64,000 nt of DNA, taken from NCBI GenBank assembly GCA_963575745.1, contig CAUYUJ010014323.1, positions 62,001 through 126,000 of the forward strand. The letters run 5' to 3'. The position numbers were made by a program, and so were the translations under genes. This stretch comes from Prorocentrum cordatum (taxonomy: Eukaryota > Sar > Dinophyceae > Prorocentrales > Prorocentraceae). The notes under the pieces are model-generated. The model ran no database searches, had not been told where the DNA came from, and saw only the letters and a list, made by a program, of their open reading frames with translations. Numbering within the stretch: position 1 is the stretch's first letter; each line of letters begins with the position of its first letter. Positions 10,276 to 20,915 of the stretch are shown piece by piece.

Positions 10276-11820
10276 TCAACATTTTCTGGGGGGTGGTGAA
10301 ATCGACCCCAGCCTGGACCCCGCCCCCACGGTAATGGCCCGACGCTTTTCCCCAGACCCAATTGGCACAGGAAACCCGAAGGGCCCTCCACACATGGAAA
10401 CGGAAATCCAACGCATCCAGATCCAGGGGGTAACCGAACTCATCATGCCAAAGGCAGGGGAAACAGGGTCCCATTGCAAACCCAACAGGACAGCAGCGGT
10501 GGCAATGACAGGACCCCGCACTCTCCGCCACCGGCAGTTGGCAGGCACATTTTGAAACAGGTCGGTGGCAGCCTTCCGCACTCGAGAGACCTTCATCCTT
10601 TCATGAGGGGCCAAGGCCAACCACAAATCGTAATACGTGACCAAGTGTTCGAGTCTCAATCGAAACACAGGATCCTCGCGAGTACTACAAACCAGCGAGA
10701 GCACAGTGGTAGAGCAAGCCCCAGGAGTCCACCACCCCGAGCATTGAGCGGCCTGACCCCGAAACACTTGCAGCTGGTGTGGGGGAAGCCCAACAACTTG
10801 GTGGCCCCAGGACCCGACGGCCAACACCCCCGGCTCATACGATTTAGCCGCCCTCTGACACATCCTAGAGAGATAATGCACCTTCGAAGCCCGCCTCCGA
10901 GCTTCAAGCCTCCGCTTTCTCACCGCGGTAACCTTCCGCCGACGCCCCGCCGCCGTGGTGGATCCCAAATCCCGAGCTTCGGACGAAAACTTAATGGGAA
11001 GGCCGGCGGTGCGGAGGCTGTTGGCGATGCGCTCGCCCACAGCCTTAGAAGAACAAACTAAGGCCGACTTGCCGCCGATGACACAGCCAAGTTTCTCCAC
11101 CTCATGGCCGAGACGGACAGCAGCAGGCAAAACTTGAGCGAGCAATAGGTCTTCGTCACCATGCATATTCTGTGAGATGTCATCCACGTACGCTCGGGTC
11201 AGCACCTTCGAAAAATCCCGTTCAAGGGTGTAGTGGCGGGCCTCCAAGGCCTCATAAATATAGATTTTCACCCAGGCCATACTTTGGGAGCACCCTGGAA
11301 GAACCCCAGTCCCAGCCCCAATCACGGGCGAAACATTACCTTCAACCTCGAGCATCCGCGGGGAGGTGTGAATCAACATCCCAAGATACAGGAGGTGGGG
11401 GGGATACGCCATGCGCATGGCGAGACGGATCAACATCCGAGGGCACACCGTGTCAAAAAACTTCTTCAAATCCCAGTGGAGCGCCACCGAGATCGTTCCC
11501 TCGTGGAGGGAAAACTCATGATACAATTCCCGCATTAAGCTGGCTTTGAGGGCAGAGGACCCCTTCACAGCAGTGTCCCAAAAGGCCACATGCTCAGCGG
11601 TCCAAGTGTCGATGTCTTTCCCCCTAAACTTGGTGTAAGCCCGATACAGGGTGGGGCATTTACACACGGGCCTCTCGTCGGTCGCACTCTTGGGGAGAAG
11701 GGCAATCAACCCCATCAGCACTTGAGCTGGCCACATCATGTGGGCTTCGCATTGCTGATACAACGACACAAGGGCCTCCTGAGCTTCAAGAGGCAGGTCG
11801 AGCAACGCGCAGAGCGCCAC
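10276..11820 (-). pseudogene. LINE reverse transcriptase domain
   Basis: The ~514-codon frame contains RT landmarks in order: LLPK near 11700, WDLKKFFDTV (motif A) near 11470, GVLPGCSQSM (motif B) near 11300, AYVDDIS (motif C) near 11190, VIGGKSALV (motif D) near 11060 and RDLGSTTAAG near 10970. All catalytic Asp residues are present. The frame begins with a TGA-bounded GTG at 11820. The conserved N-terminal G-x-DG motif (GTAVGIDGW, near 11830) lies in the upstream frame, so a one-base indel separates them. Downstream the frame degenerates after about 10530, where another frame takes over. Confidence 0.85.
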
Positions 11821-12398
11821 CCATCAATCCCTACGGCCGTGCCAGCAGGGAAGAAACGACAAAGATGCAAATCTTTCACCTCAAGGGGTTCGAGATCCTG
11901 GACGTGAGCAAGGGCCTCCGCACGGAGGTCAGACATGGCGCCACCTAGCCTCAAGAGCTCCTCATTAAAAATGCCCCAATACTCGCCCCAAACCTGAGCA
12001 CGGTACATCATCATTTCCTCCGGAAGCTGCAACACATTTCCCGGGGGGCTAAAGTACTCAACCGAAGTTTTGGCTTCCCGTTTCAACCAGGCGTGGACCC
12101 CCTTAGCCCCATAAGGGATCGCTTTAATCAGCCAAGAGTTGATGCTCTTCTTGGATTCCGCCTTAGATGCAGTCCAGGCCCGCTGGAGAACCTCAGGAGT
12201 GATCGCGATCAATCGATCTACCGCCAGGGGGTCCGCGAGCGCATCCTCGGTGACCTGATCAGTCCACCAAGGGGCCGGCTGGGCCTCTGGCAAAACTGCA
12301 GCAAATTCAACGACGCGAGGAACTAAGCCAAGGAGGAGTGCAGACAACTCGCATTCCCTCAGCTTCGGCGTCGAGAGTGGGGAACAGAAGCTAGCACC

Positions 12399-12432
12399 AG
12401 CACGTTCCGGGAGGCGTTCCCCGGAACGTGCT
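12399..12432. repeat. Perfect inverted repeat (13-bp arms, 8-nt loop)
   Basis: AGCACGTTCCGGG at 12399-12411 is exactly complementary to CCCGGAACGTGCT at 12420-12432. It lies inside the coding linker of the LINE and translates to an SGERLPE-type peptide. Confidence 0.9.
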
Positions 12433-12542
12433 GAGGACAACGCGGGGGAGGGGAGGGAGGAAGAGGAAGGGCCACAAAAGGGGGGAGGAGGGGGAGGACA
12501 AGGAGGAGGAGGGGGACGAGAGGGAGAAAGGCCGTCGTACTC

Positions 12543-12576
12543 AGCGTGTTCCGGCAAGCGCTCCCCGGAACATGCT
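12543..12576. repeat. Second, near-identical inverted repeat
   Basis: AGCGTGTTCCGG at 12543-12554 pairs with CCGGAACATGCT at 12565-12576 with one mismatch. Its sequence and spacing resemble the hairpin at 12399-12432, and GGGAGG-rich sequence lies between the two. Confidence 0.85.
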
Positions 12577-13814
12577 GGGGCCATTTCCGGACAAGCAAGT
12601 TTCCGGGTCGAATCCAACTGCAACTGCGGCGAGGAGGTACCCACAGACCCTGGAAGACCTGGAACGGCACCTCGTGCCCCAGCGCGTCTCCTCAGGGAAG
12701 AGCACATCTCGAACAGCTTGGCAGAGAAATGCGGCCAGAACGCCAACTGCGGATTTCGATACGAAGTACCCAATTCACCACGATGAAAGATCGTCGCTGT
12801 CTTCAACCGCAGAACATCCCCACGTCCCCTCATCGATGCATCATCAATGTTCAGTGCCGCACATGCCCGAGACAAAAACATATCCTCCGTCGCCTGCGAC
12901 CAAACCAAATACTGGAGCGAAACCTGCGAAGACAGATGCTCGGCCGTGTGGGAGGGGAGGTTCTCCATCTGCACAGGACAAGGGCAGAGCGAAACAGGAC
13001 CCGCCGCAACCACCTGCATAACATGCCGTCCCCAAGGAAGATCAGGTCCAGGGCAAGACGGCAACCCACGTGGTTTAATCCGCTTACACAAGGTTTGCTG
13101 CAGAACCTCATGGGCAACCTGGATTCGAAGGCAGCGGCGGGTCTTGAACGGTGAGGGCTCGAAGAGGCTGATCCGCACAAAGGGCGCCAACTCATACGGA
13201 ACCAATGCGTAATCAATGGTAGAGCCGCCTCCAGCGGGGCACGTAAACTCAGCATCATTCGGCGCGACCACCCTCGCGAACACCGATTGAGGAAACCCAC
13301 AGAGATTCATAGTCTCAGCTTCGATGTTGAAATCTCCCACAAGGAGCCATGGGATGGCCAGAGCCCGAACAAACTCAGAAACGCCCCGCGTTTTGGACAA
13401 ATTCTCAACCGAGACCCCCAGGCTTGAGACGAAGTAACAAACTCCGATGGCCATCACGGCCTGCTTGGTTTTCAACTCCAGAAACATCCAGCCTCTGCCT
13501 GACCCAATGTCAGTAACAGTGCCCTCATGAGCCAAGAACCGTTTAAAATACAAGCTCTTACGAACGGCAAGTCCCACCCCCCCGTGAGTCCCACTCCCAC
13601 TAGTTGGGACGCCGGCCTGGAAATGCGGCCGCCAATTCATGGCAGCGCACTCCCTCTTGGCCGCAGGAAGGGCGAAAGCCTGCAAACGGTGCTCGCAGAA
13701 GAGGAAGGCGTCAGCCACCTTCCGAACCTGGGAAGCAAAATCTTTGGCAACCTCAGACCAGGAAGTGATGTTGCAGAAGACCAGCTCCACCCTGTTGCTC
13801 AACTTGCGGGCAGG

Positions 13815-13843
13815 AGGAGGAGGAGGAGGAGGAGGAGGAGGAG
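13815..13843. repeat. (GGA)n microsatellite inside LINE ORF
   Basis: About nine GGA triplets, read as poly-Pro on the minus strand in frame with the EEP domain. Confidence 0.9.
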
Positions 13844-14151
13844 AGGGTTTTGGCACAGGACTTCTGGAGGAGCTCCAGAGTGTTTCTTCGTGAGACCACC
13901 TGGCCAGACCCCAGGCGTGCGCCGACATACTTACATTGACACCTTTTACTAAGTGATTTCGTCCCAACCTTATCGTTTGCTTCTGTTTGGCGCCGCGACA
14001 TTTTGTCTTACAGTTCAGCCCGTTCAGTTGCACAAAAACGACTAAGAAACCAGCGTGGCACAGGAGAGCACGTGCAGGTCGAGCCAACGCACGAACATTG
14101 CTGCGGCTCAGGAGAGCAGCTCATCTTGTACGTGCCCATCATAGCAGCAAT

Positions 14152-15743
14152 ATGTACAACAAGGTCGATCAGGCCCTGGCCAGAGCTGCACAGCAGTCTG
14201 CCCGCTCGGCGGGCCCAGGGGTCAGATGGGATTGTGTCACGTGTGGCAGATACGTCAAACCACATCATTGGAAGTGTTTATGCGGGAAGACGTATGGACA
14301 GAATCAGTACCTCATGCAACCTCAAGGGGCCCACTTCGAAACAGATGGGAGAGGAGGTGTGCGACCCAGACAGCGCACACCCAGCAGGCCGAGGCACGAC
14401 AAGACGAACGCCAAGGATCAGAAAAAATAATGAGTTCAAGGCTGCCAAGGCGATACTGCAACAAGTGGTGCCCATGACGAGATCTGAGATGATGTCAAAC
14501 ATGAGAACCAAAGATTTGTCCCAATAACCACCAAGTGAGATAAAGGAGCTGAAGAAATTCAGAAAACAAAATTTCTCCCGAATGATACGATTGGCAAAGC
14601 TGGTGGTTGCGGCCCGCACGGCTGGCCATGACCCGGCATTGCCTATGGAGGAGATCTCAGTATGTAAATTGATGCAGACAGCCACAGAGTCTGTCACGAC
14701 CCAGCTCCACCAATTGCGGAAGAGCAAAGATGCCATTCAAAGCACATTGAAAACGATGCGGGACAAAGTTCTCAGAGTCTCATTGATGACGAAAAGTATC
14801 AGCTAGATGGGTTGGATCGAGTCAGAGCCAGCATATCGGAGTTGGAAAACTTAGAAGAAGATCAAGAACATGATGAAGCGGAAGAGGATGATGATATGGG
14901 AGTGGAGAATGGTAATGGTTCAGCGGTTCAGCAGCGCCAGCACCCAGCAGGCGCCGCGCCAGCTCCAGCGGCGGGGCCTGACGCCAGCAAGAGACCCCAT
15001 TCCAGGCCGCCCGACAGAGTCACATGCGCAGCATCTGGGCCCAATGCGGAAGGTGTGAACATATCTCCCGTTCCACCACCGCCGCCGCACCCTGCGCCCA
15101 CGGCCAGCAATGACATGGCCCAGCTGTATAACATGATGAGTATGATGATGAATGAGCAGAAGATGCAGAATCAGCGTATTTTTGATTTGCAGCAGGCGAC
15201 GACATCCATGGGACAATATGTTACGACACTTGTATGGCCAATATATCAGCGATGGGGTTTACGAACGGGACCCCCCCTATCACGGCTGCCATGGAGGCAC
15301 CGTCGGGGGCCCCCAAATCCAATTTCATCAAGCAGCCAGACAGGGCCTTCGAACAGCCTGTACCGAAGACTCCGCCAACACGGCCGCCGACCTCACCAAC
15401 GCCAGTGGCACCTACACCGTCGCAGAGGCTAGAACCAACATCGCCCTTCCCAGCGGCACAACCAGAGCCTGTGGTATTTGGGCCAGCTCATTCAGCCATA
15501 GTCGAGGAGGACACACCGACGCCGTGCGACGAGCAGACCCCCGCCATGATCGATCCCTTTCTGCTCGAAATGACACAAGCCATGGCCACTCAGGCCGAGG
15601 CCGAACCAGGAGGAGGAGGAGAAATGACGGAGTTGCCAGTAGTGAGTGACATAAGGCAAGACCTTTTCCTTCGTCATGAAGTGCGACCATGCGCTCACTG
15701 GACAATGGAGAGTGTCCTTCTGCAGCACTTGGCCCGCAGATGA
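14152..15743 (+). pseudogene. ORF1-like protein remnant: zinc ribbon, coiled coil, Pro-rich
   Basis: From ATG 14152 the frame encodes MYNKVDQALARAAQQ and a four-Cys ribbon (WDCVTCGRYV..WKCLCGKTY, 14226-14295). This resembles the N-terminal zinc ribbons of dinoflagellate LINE ORF1-type proteins. After a shift near 14410 a second frame carries charged helical sequence (KAAKAILQQVV, a TAA at 14525, then LKKFRKQNFSRMIRLAKLVV and ATESVTTQLHQLRKSKDAIQ), likely a coiled coil. After another shift near 14785 an acidic segment, a Pro/Ala-rich linker and a Met/Gln-rich helix (NDMAQLYNMMSMMMNEQK) follow. A last shift near 15230 leads to a Pro-rich tail ending at 15743. At least three frameshifts and one stop make it non-functional as written. 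It would bind element RNA if intact (inference). Confidence 0.6.
15640..15715 (+). repeat. Short dispersed repeat, matches 32630-32680
   Basis: ATAAGGCAAGACC..TTCCTTCGTCATGAAGTGCGACC here matches ATAAGGCAGGACC..TTCCTTCGCCATGAAGTGTGATC at 32631-32672, same orientation. It lies in the 3' end of the ORF1-like pseudogene. Confidence 0.55.
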
Positions 15744-16057
15744 CCACCCGCGATGAGGTGCCAGTATCCGCCGCGAGCGCTCAGCAGTGGACACGCAGCA
15801 AGACCCATGACCCAGGGGCCTCCACCCGAGCAGCGGCGTCGCGAACCATGGAGAGCCATGTCGACTCGTCCGTGGTAGACGCGCGCGTTTGATGCACCGA
15901 CGATGAACAGGGTCGTGGATCGCAGCGGCACCCTACGGCAGGCAGAGCTGTTCAAAAGCCTCCTTACCCCGACATGGTGCTCACAGGCCGAAGGAAGTCG
16001 CCTGGCAGCCAGATGCAGGGCACTGTCCGTGGGGCCCGAGCACAGATCCTGCTCGGC

Positions 16058-16235
16058 GCACAGTCGACGCATACAATAACGATGCACGATAAAGATGCAA
16101 GCGCCTTGAAGGCCATGTCGACACCTTTCGAGCGAGTGGCGCGGCCAGCCAAAGTGGCCACGGATGGGCCGAAGGGGAAGGATGCAAGGGTAACCTTGGA
16201 AAGCTGTTCATCCTTGCCACCAGTGTCAACTGCAT
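16058..16235 (+). repeat. Dispersed repeat family R350, copy B (second half)
   Basis: This matches 61015-61185 in the same orientation. Shared blocks include ACAGTCGA, CGATAA(A/G)GATGCAAGC, CGAGCG, GCAAGGGTA(A/C)C, CATCCTT(G/A)CCA and GTGTC(A/G)ACTG, in the same order. It is the complementary half of the family whose first half lies at 1660-1850. Confidence 0.6.
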
Positions 16236-19200
16236 GCCCCAGCCGCAGCAATGACCGTGCCTTCCAGCAAATTCGTTCCCAGGCTTGTCACGCGGACCCC
16301 TGCTGGCACCGATGTGTGCCCTCGGCATTCTTTTGCGCGCCGGTGCTGGCGGGCGTGGCTAGCCGCTGCGGTGCCTGGGGCCAGCAGTGCAGATGTGTTG
16401 GTGCGCAGCTGTGAAGTACCACAGCGCCTTGCTTAACGGGCGCGCAGGCACGGTGCGGTTCGCAGCAGTGCGCCTCTGGCCGCTGAAGTTTGCCACTGCC
16501 GACTGCTAACCAGAGGTCACCTTGACCTGGTAGCTGGTCGACTGCAAACCAGCATCACCCAGACTCCCGAACAAGCTGGCGAAGACCGGGACTTTGATGA
16601 TGACCCTGCTGGGCACAGCATTCTCTAAGGCATGCGGTCGGACTAGCCGCCCCAACGCTGCGTGTCGTCTGAAGGCATAAGACGACAAAGCCTGCGTCAG
16701 CTTGTGAAACGACGGATGTGCGCGATCGCAACCTGGGCGAAGCTGTCCATCGAAGGCGCACTGGGTCGCGCCCGCCTGGCTGCAATGCGCACCGTCGTGG
16801 TGCGAATTGCGAGGCGTGCTCTGGTCGTCAGAAGCTCCGAGCGAAAGCGCGACTCTCTGGTTGCTCTTTCGGCTGCCCGCCTGGAGATGCAGGCCCGTTG
16901 CTGCCCTGGCCGTCCGGTGTGCGGTACGTAGAAAACATGTCGGGTCCTGTCATGCTCGGGCAAATCAAGTAGCCCTTGGCACCTGTGACAAGATAAGACG
17001 GTGTCACGTGGAGTCGCTAGGCATGGCCCCAGCGCCTCTGATACCGTGTCTGAGGGTGCACGCACGGCGCAGCCGTGCACTTCCAGACACATGCCTCGGC
17101 GCCCCCCCCGATTCCAGTTTGCTGCCAGTGATCGGCGGCCGACCTCCCTCGGACGGCAGAGCCCCCGCCCACAGCTAGAAAGTCTGCTACTGGCCCGGCG
17201 TCGACTGGTGGTCACTGCGTAGCTGACCTTCTGGTCGGAGTCGATGTTGCTGCCGGGGCGCGGCTTGATTGGCCTCAGGTGCACGGGCGCGTCTTCGAGG
17301 GGCCAGGGCAAGGGGCGGCATGATGCCAAGCATAGATTCCAAGGGTGGTGTCGCACTGATGGGCGCTGGCGCCTGCTGGTTAGATACCTTGCAAGCGCGA
17401 GTGGCTCGCAGCAACGTCCGGTCACTCGGCGCCTCCCACGGGTGATCGCTGATGGCGGATGTCAAGCGACGACCGTGGTTGCTGGACCGACTGTTACTAC
17501 TGCTCGCTGCGCGCAAGTTCTAACCCGCCAACGAAATGCCGCATGCCTGGGCCCGGAGTGATCTGGCCACGTGGCTGGCGCCCAACAGTCGAGAAGCTGG
17601 CGCGCTGGGTGAATCGCAACTGGGGCATGGAGGCCGCACCCGAGCATGAAGCACTGCGCAGAGCACCTGGGGCCCTTCAACCTATGGGCACGCATCATAC
17701 ACTTGCTTTGCTCGTCGATCACGCCCTCACTGCGCGAGGAGTCTGGGCCGAAAGGCGCCCGCGCAAGAGCCCTCACAGAATTGTTGAACTCGCGGGCGCA
17801 GACATGGGGCCGGGCCCGCGGGGGCGCTTGGGCACGGGCACATCGTTGTTCACCTCGTCGTCATCATTGAGGGTGTTGGAGTAGAAATCGTTGGTAACCT
17901 CAAAGCGCGATTTCTCGTTTTAGTGGATAGGCCATGACGGGTCCCCGCGATTTCGCGCGCACGCTCTGGACGCTGACCACGGCCAACGTGGAGTCTACGA
18001 CCGTGGCCGGCGACACTGCCACGCGCATTGTCACGTGGAACGCGCACAGGGAGTGCAGAATCCGGATCCTGCGTCGCGCGCGCGCACCAGTCGCATGTTG
18101 TGGGCCACGCGCGCTGAAGATACGTGGGCGTGCTCCGTCGCGATCGTCAGCGCGGCGGCATTCGCGCCGGTTGACACTGCCGTGGCGGGAAAAACGAGCG
18201 CGTGCCAGCCGAGGCCCCCGTTTCCCCAGTGAAGGGCGCGAGGGAATCGGACGCGGCGCGCAGCGGCATCTCCGCGAGGTGCTTGATTGCGAACGCACTG
18301 TGGATCCGCATTCAGACCGTTGGGTCTGCGCTCGAGCCTTGTTCGTCCTTGCGGGTGCGCCGATCTACCTGGCGGGCGGTGATGCGGGCAGCAAAGGCGG
18401 CGCAGTTCGGGACTTCGATCTCGAACCAGGCGCCGCGCGTGAACGCGCACTGGCGCCGCCCGCCAGATGATGCGGAGGCGGCGCGCGCACTCGTAAGCGG
18501 GCGTGTCCACGATGTAACGTTCCTCGCAGTGCTGCCGTTTGTCGAGGTTCGCCAGGCCTCGGTGGCGCGAGAAGTTCATGTCGTGTTCTTGCAAGTCGTT
18601 CTAACTTGAGCAGGCGTCGCTGGCGCGAGTCTAGGAGTAAGACTTGCAGTTCTGGTCTGCAAAACGCCCTGCCCCACCCCGCGCACGCAGCTGCAAACTT
18701 GCCGCTCGACGTCGCGCCGCACCCAGCCCGCTCGTATCATGAGCCATATGGCACACCGCCTGCGTGATCCAGAAGCAGGGTGACGCATGCAGCCGTTGGC
18801 TGCTACGGTGCGCAGCGCGCGGATGGCAGCGACTGGGCGCGGAACCCGCGCCTGGTACTCTCGCCCGGCTGAGCGCGACGTTTGGCTCGTCGCCATGCTG
18901 CCGATTCCACGTGGAAAGCTCGTCCAAACTGCAATGCAAAAGCTCTATCAAGATAACGTCCTGGCACTGGCGTCCTGGCACTAGTGGTCGAGGCGACGCA
19001 GCGCCCGGCAGACGTTGTGCACTCGCCACGGGGTCGGTCGGGGGGAGGCCCTGTCCTCTTGGCGGGGCTGCGCGCTACCTCTGTCGCGCGCAAGTTGGGG
19101 CCCTGGGCAACGTGCGAGTAAGCGGGAGAGCCTAGATGTCTGATCATCTCCTACTGAGCAACCTTGGCGCCGTTCATGTGGATGGGAACCCCCCTGCAGG

Positions 19201-19621
19201 TCTCGGGGCAGGCGCGGTCTCACGCGCGCGGCCTCTAGCACGGAAGGAGTCGCACCGGCGCCATCGCTGTCCGGGCTGAAGGAACCCGCCTGAACGAGCA
19301 ATGGTAGGATGCCCAAAACGACTCGCGATGTCCTGGCCGTTCTCTTGCGTTGTCCTCGCGCCTTTCTTCAAGCGCGAGATGGATGTGGACCAGCTTGCAG
19401 GTGGCGCGGTGAACAGCAGGCAACGATAAGCAGCGCGCTTCGGCCCGAAACGCACCGTAGACCAAGCGTGAGACACGATCCTCAAGTTCAGCGAAGGGCG
19501 AACCACACGGCGATCAATCGCTTGCCTGCCAGTGCCCCGCGCCTGTTCAGAGCGCGAGCCGAAGCCTGCCCGCCAGCATCGCGGCACTGTCGCTCATCGA
19601 CATGAACGAGGAGAACACGTG

Positions 19622-19654
<33 letters not shown>

Positions 19655-20915
19655 CACATATGTATACATGTGTATATATATACATACAAATGTATATATT
19701 GAAGTACGTCCCCTGGCGTTATCCTGGCACGCGCGGCTCGCTGGAGTGCATCCAGACAAATGAAATCCGAATGATGCCGACTGTCGCCTGGAGTGCAACA
19801 GCGCAGTCTGCCATGGCCTGCGGGCTCGCGCTGGGGCGGCCGAAAGGTCTGCGGCGGCGTCGCCGCAGCTCTGCGCAGCCGCAGGGCGCAGGCCTGCAGC
19901 GAGGGCCAGCCGCTCTGAACAGCCGAACGGCGCAGACAGCATAAGAAATTGGCGCCGAGGTGACCAGAATGGTCGTCCTGGTTTGCTGCGAGAGAACCGC
20001 CGGACGCGCGCGCGCGCAAGCGGCGGCCGCACGCGCGATTTAGAGCGGTGGCGCCAGCAAGCTGAGAGTTGCCGAACAACCGCTGCGCGGGCGCTGCCGG
20101 CACCCAGACTGCCGCGAACACAGCGGCCACCACGCGCGAGTTGCGCGCGCGCGCGCCCGGACCTCGGGCGGGAGAACATCCTTCAAGAACATGAGACCCT
20201 CCGTCGGCAAAACTGAACAAAATTTGAGAGCACCCCCCCCCAGGTTCCACAGGAACATTCAACAAACGCCGGCAACATGAGGGTTTCCAAAGCGACCTTC
20301 ACCTGACATGTCGGTCCGACCGTCGGATTGGACGCGCGATCGGCGCCTCGCGCACGGGCTTGCGCGGGCCCGGGCTCGCAGAAGCCTTGCCGCGCGCGCG
20401 CGAGCCCGCGTGCGCGCGGGCATGCGTCGGGCGTCGGTGGCCGAGCACTGTCGCCATTCCAGCCCATTCTGCGCGGCGGCGCCAAACCCCCAAGGGCTGT
20501 TCCCCAGAGATCCGACGTTCCGAAAAAGTTCGGGCGGCGGGTTTTGGCAGTTTTCGGCCTCCAGAAGCCTTCGGCGGGCGTCGGGGCCGCCAGAACGACC
20601 CAAAACAAAAAACTGGCCCTGGGGAAGTGCTCGGACCTCCAGGGCCCACGCATCGAACAAATTGAAGCAGCCTGATGCCTGGACGCGTGGGTCCTGGCCT
20701 CCGGCTTTGCATGCCTGGCCGGCTGCTGGCGCTAGAATAACCGGAGGACCTGCGAGGGCGACCGCGGTGCCAACGACTATCGCGTCGCTCGAGGTGTCCA
20801 CGCTGGTGGCGTGGGCCTTCTGCTTGTTGTGGTAATTGGATAATCTGCGCAATGGCGGCCGCCGCGCGTTGGGTTATTCGCCCCCAGAGACAGCGGCGGA
20901 GGTGGCAGCTCGCGC
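16236..20915. other. No recognisable gene (about 4.7 kb)
   Basis: Sequence is G+C-rich with many CGCG and GCGCGC runs, notably 19990-20440. Open frames exist on both strands because stops are rare at this composition, but none shows a domain, motif or sensible residue distribution. An alternating TA tract lies at 19621-19695. Confidence 0.55.
19621..19695. repeat. (TA)n / (TATACA)n microsatellite
   Basis: Alternating TA with ACA interruptions, about 75 bp, an AT island in very GC-rich DNA. Confidence 0.95.

Larger units (their letters stand above)
8762..14087 (-). mobile_element. Degenerate LINE (EEP-RT-RNase H-tail), about 5.3 kb
   Basis: Read on the minus strand, an apurinic-endonuclease domain, a reverse transcriptase, an RNase H and the C-terminal Cys domain follow in order, each in a different frame. 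This is a complete ORF2 complement of a dinoflagellate-type LINE that has accumulated several single-base indels. I found no clear target-site duplication or poly-A tail. Confidence 0.85.
11823..14087 (-). pseudogene. LINE EEP endonuclease and RT N-terminal linker
   Basis: The frame starts with a Pro-rich leader (poly-Pro from the GGA run at 13815-13843). It then shows the endonuclease/exonuclease/phosphatase landmarks: FCNITSW, FCEHRLQ (catalytic Glu), SGTHGGVGLAVR, LLVGDFNIE (catalytic Asp/Asn) and a STIDYALV strand. A low-complexity Pro/Ser insert with two hairpins (12399-12576) interrupts the linker. The frame ends in the first RT motif GTAVGIDGW. The EEP domain would nick the genomic target for reverse transcription. 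No coiled-coil ORF1 is seen on this strand. Confidence 0.8.

Noticed and set aside
16697-18609. Several 100-240-codon open frames on both strands in GC-rich DNA
   Set aside because: Overlapping frames on both strands, Arg/Ala/Pro-dominated composition and no motif; expected at this base composition.
19621-19695. AT-rich tract as a possible replication origin or matrix attachment site
   Set aside because: It is a plain TA microsatellite with no additional element to support such a role.
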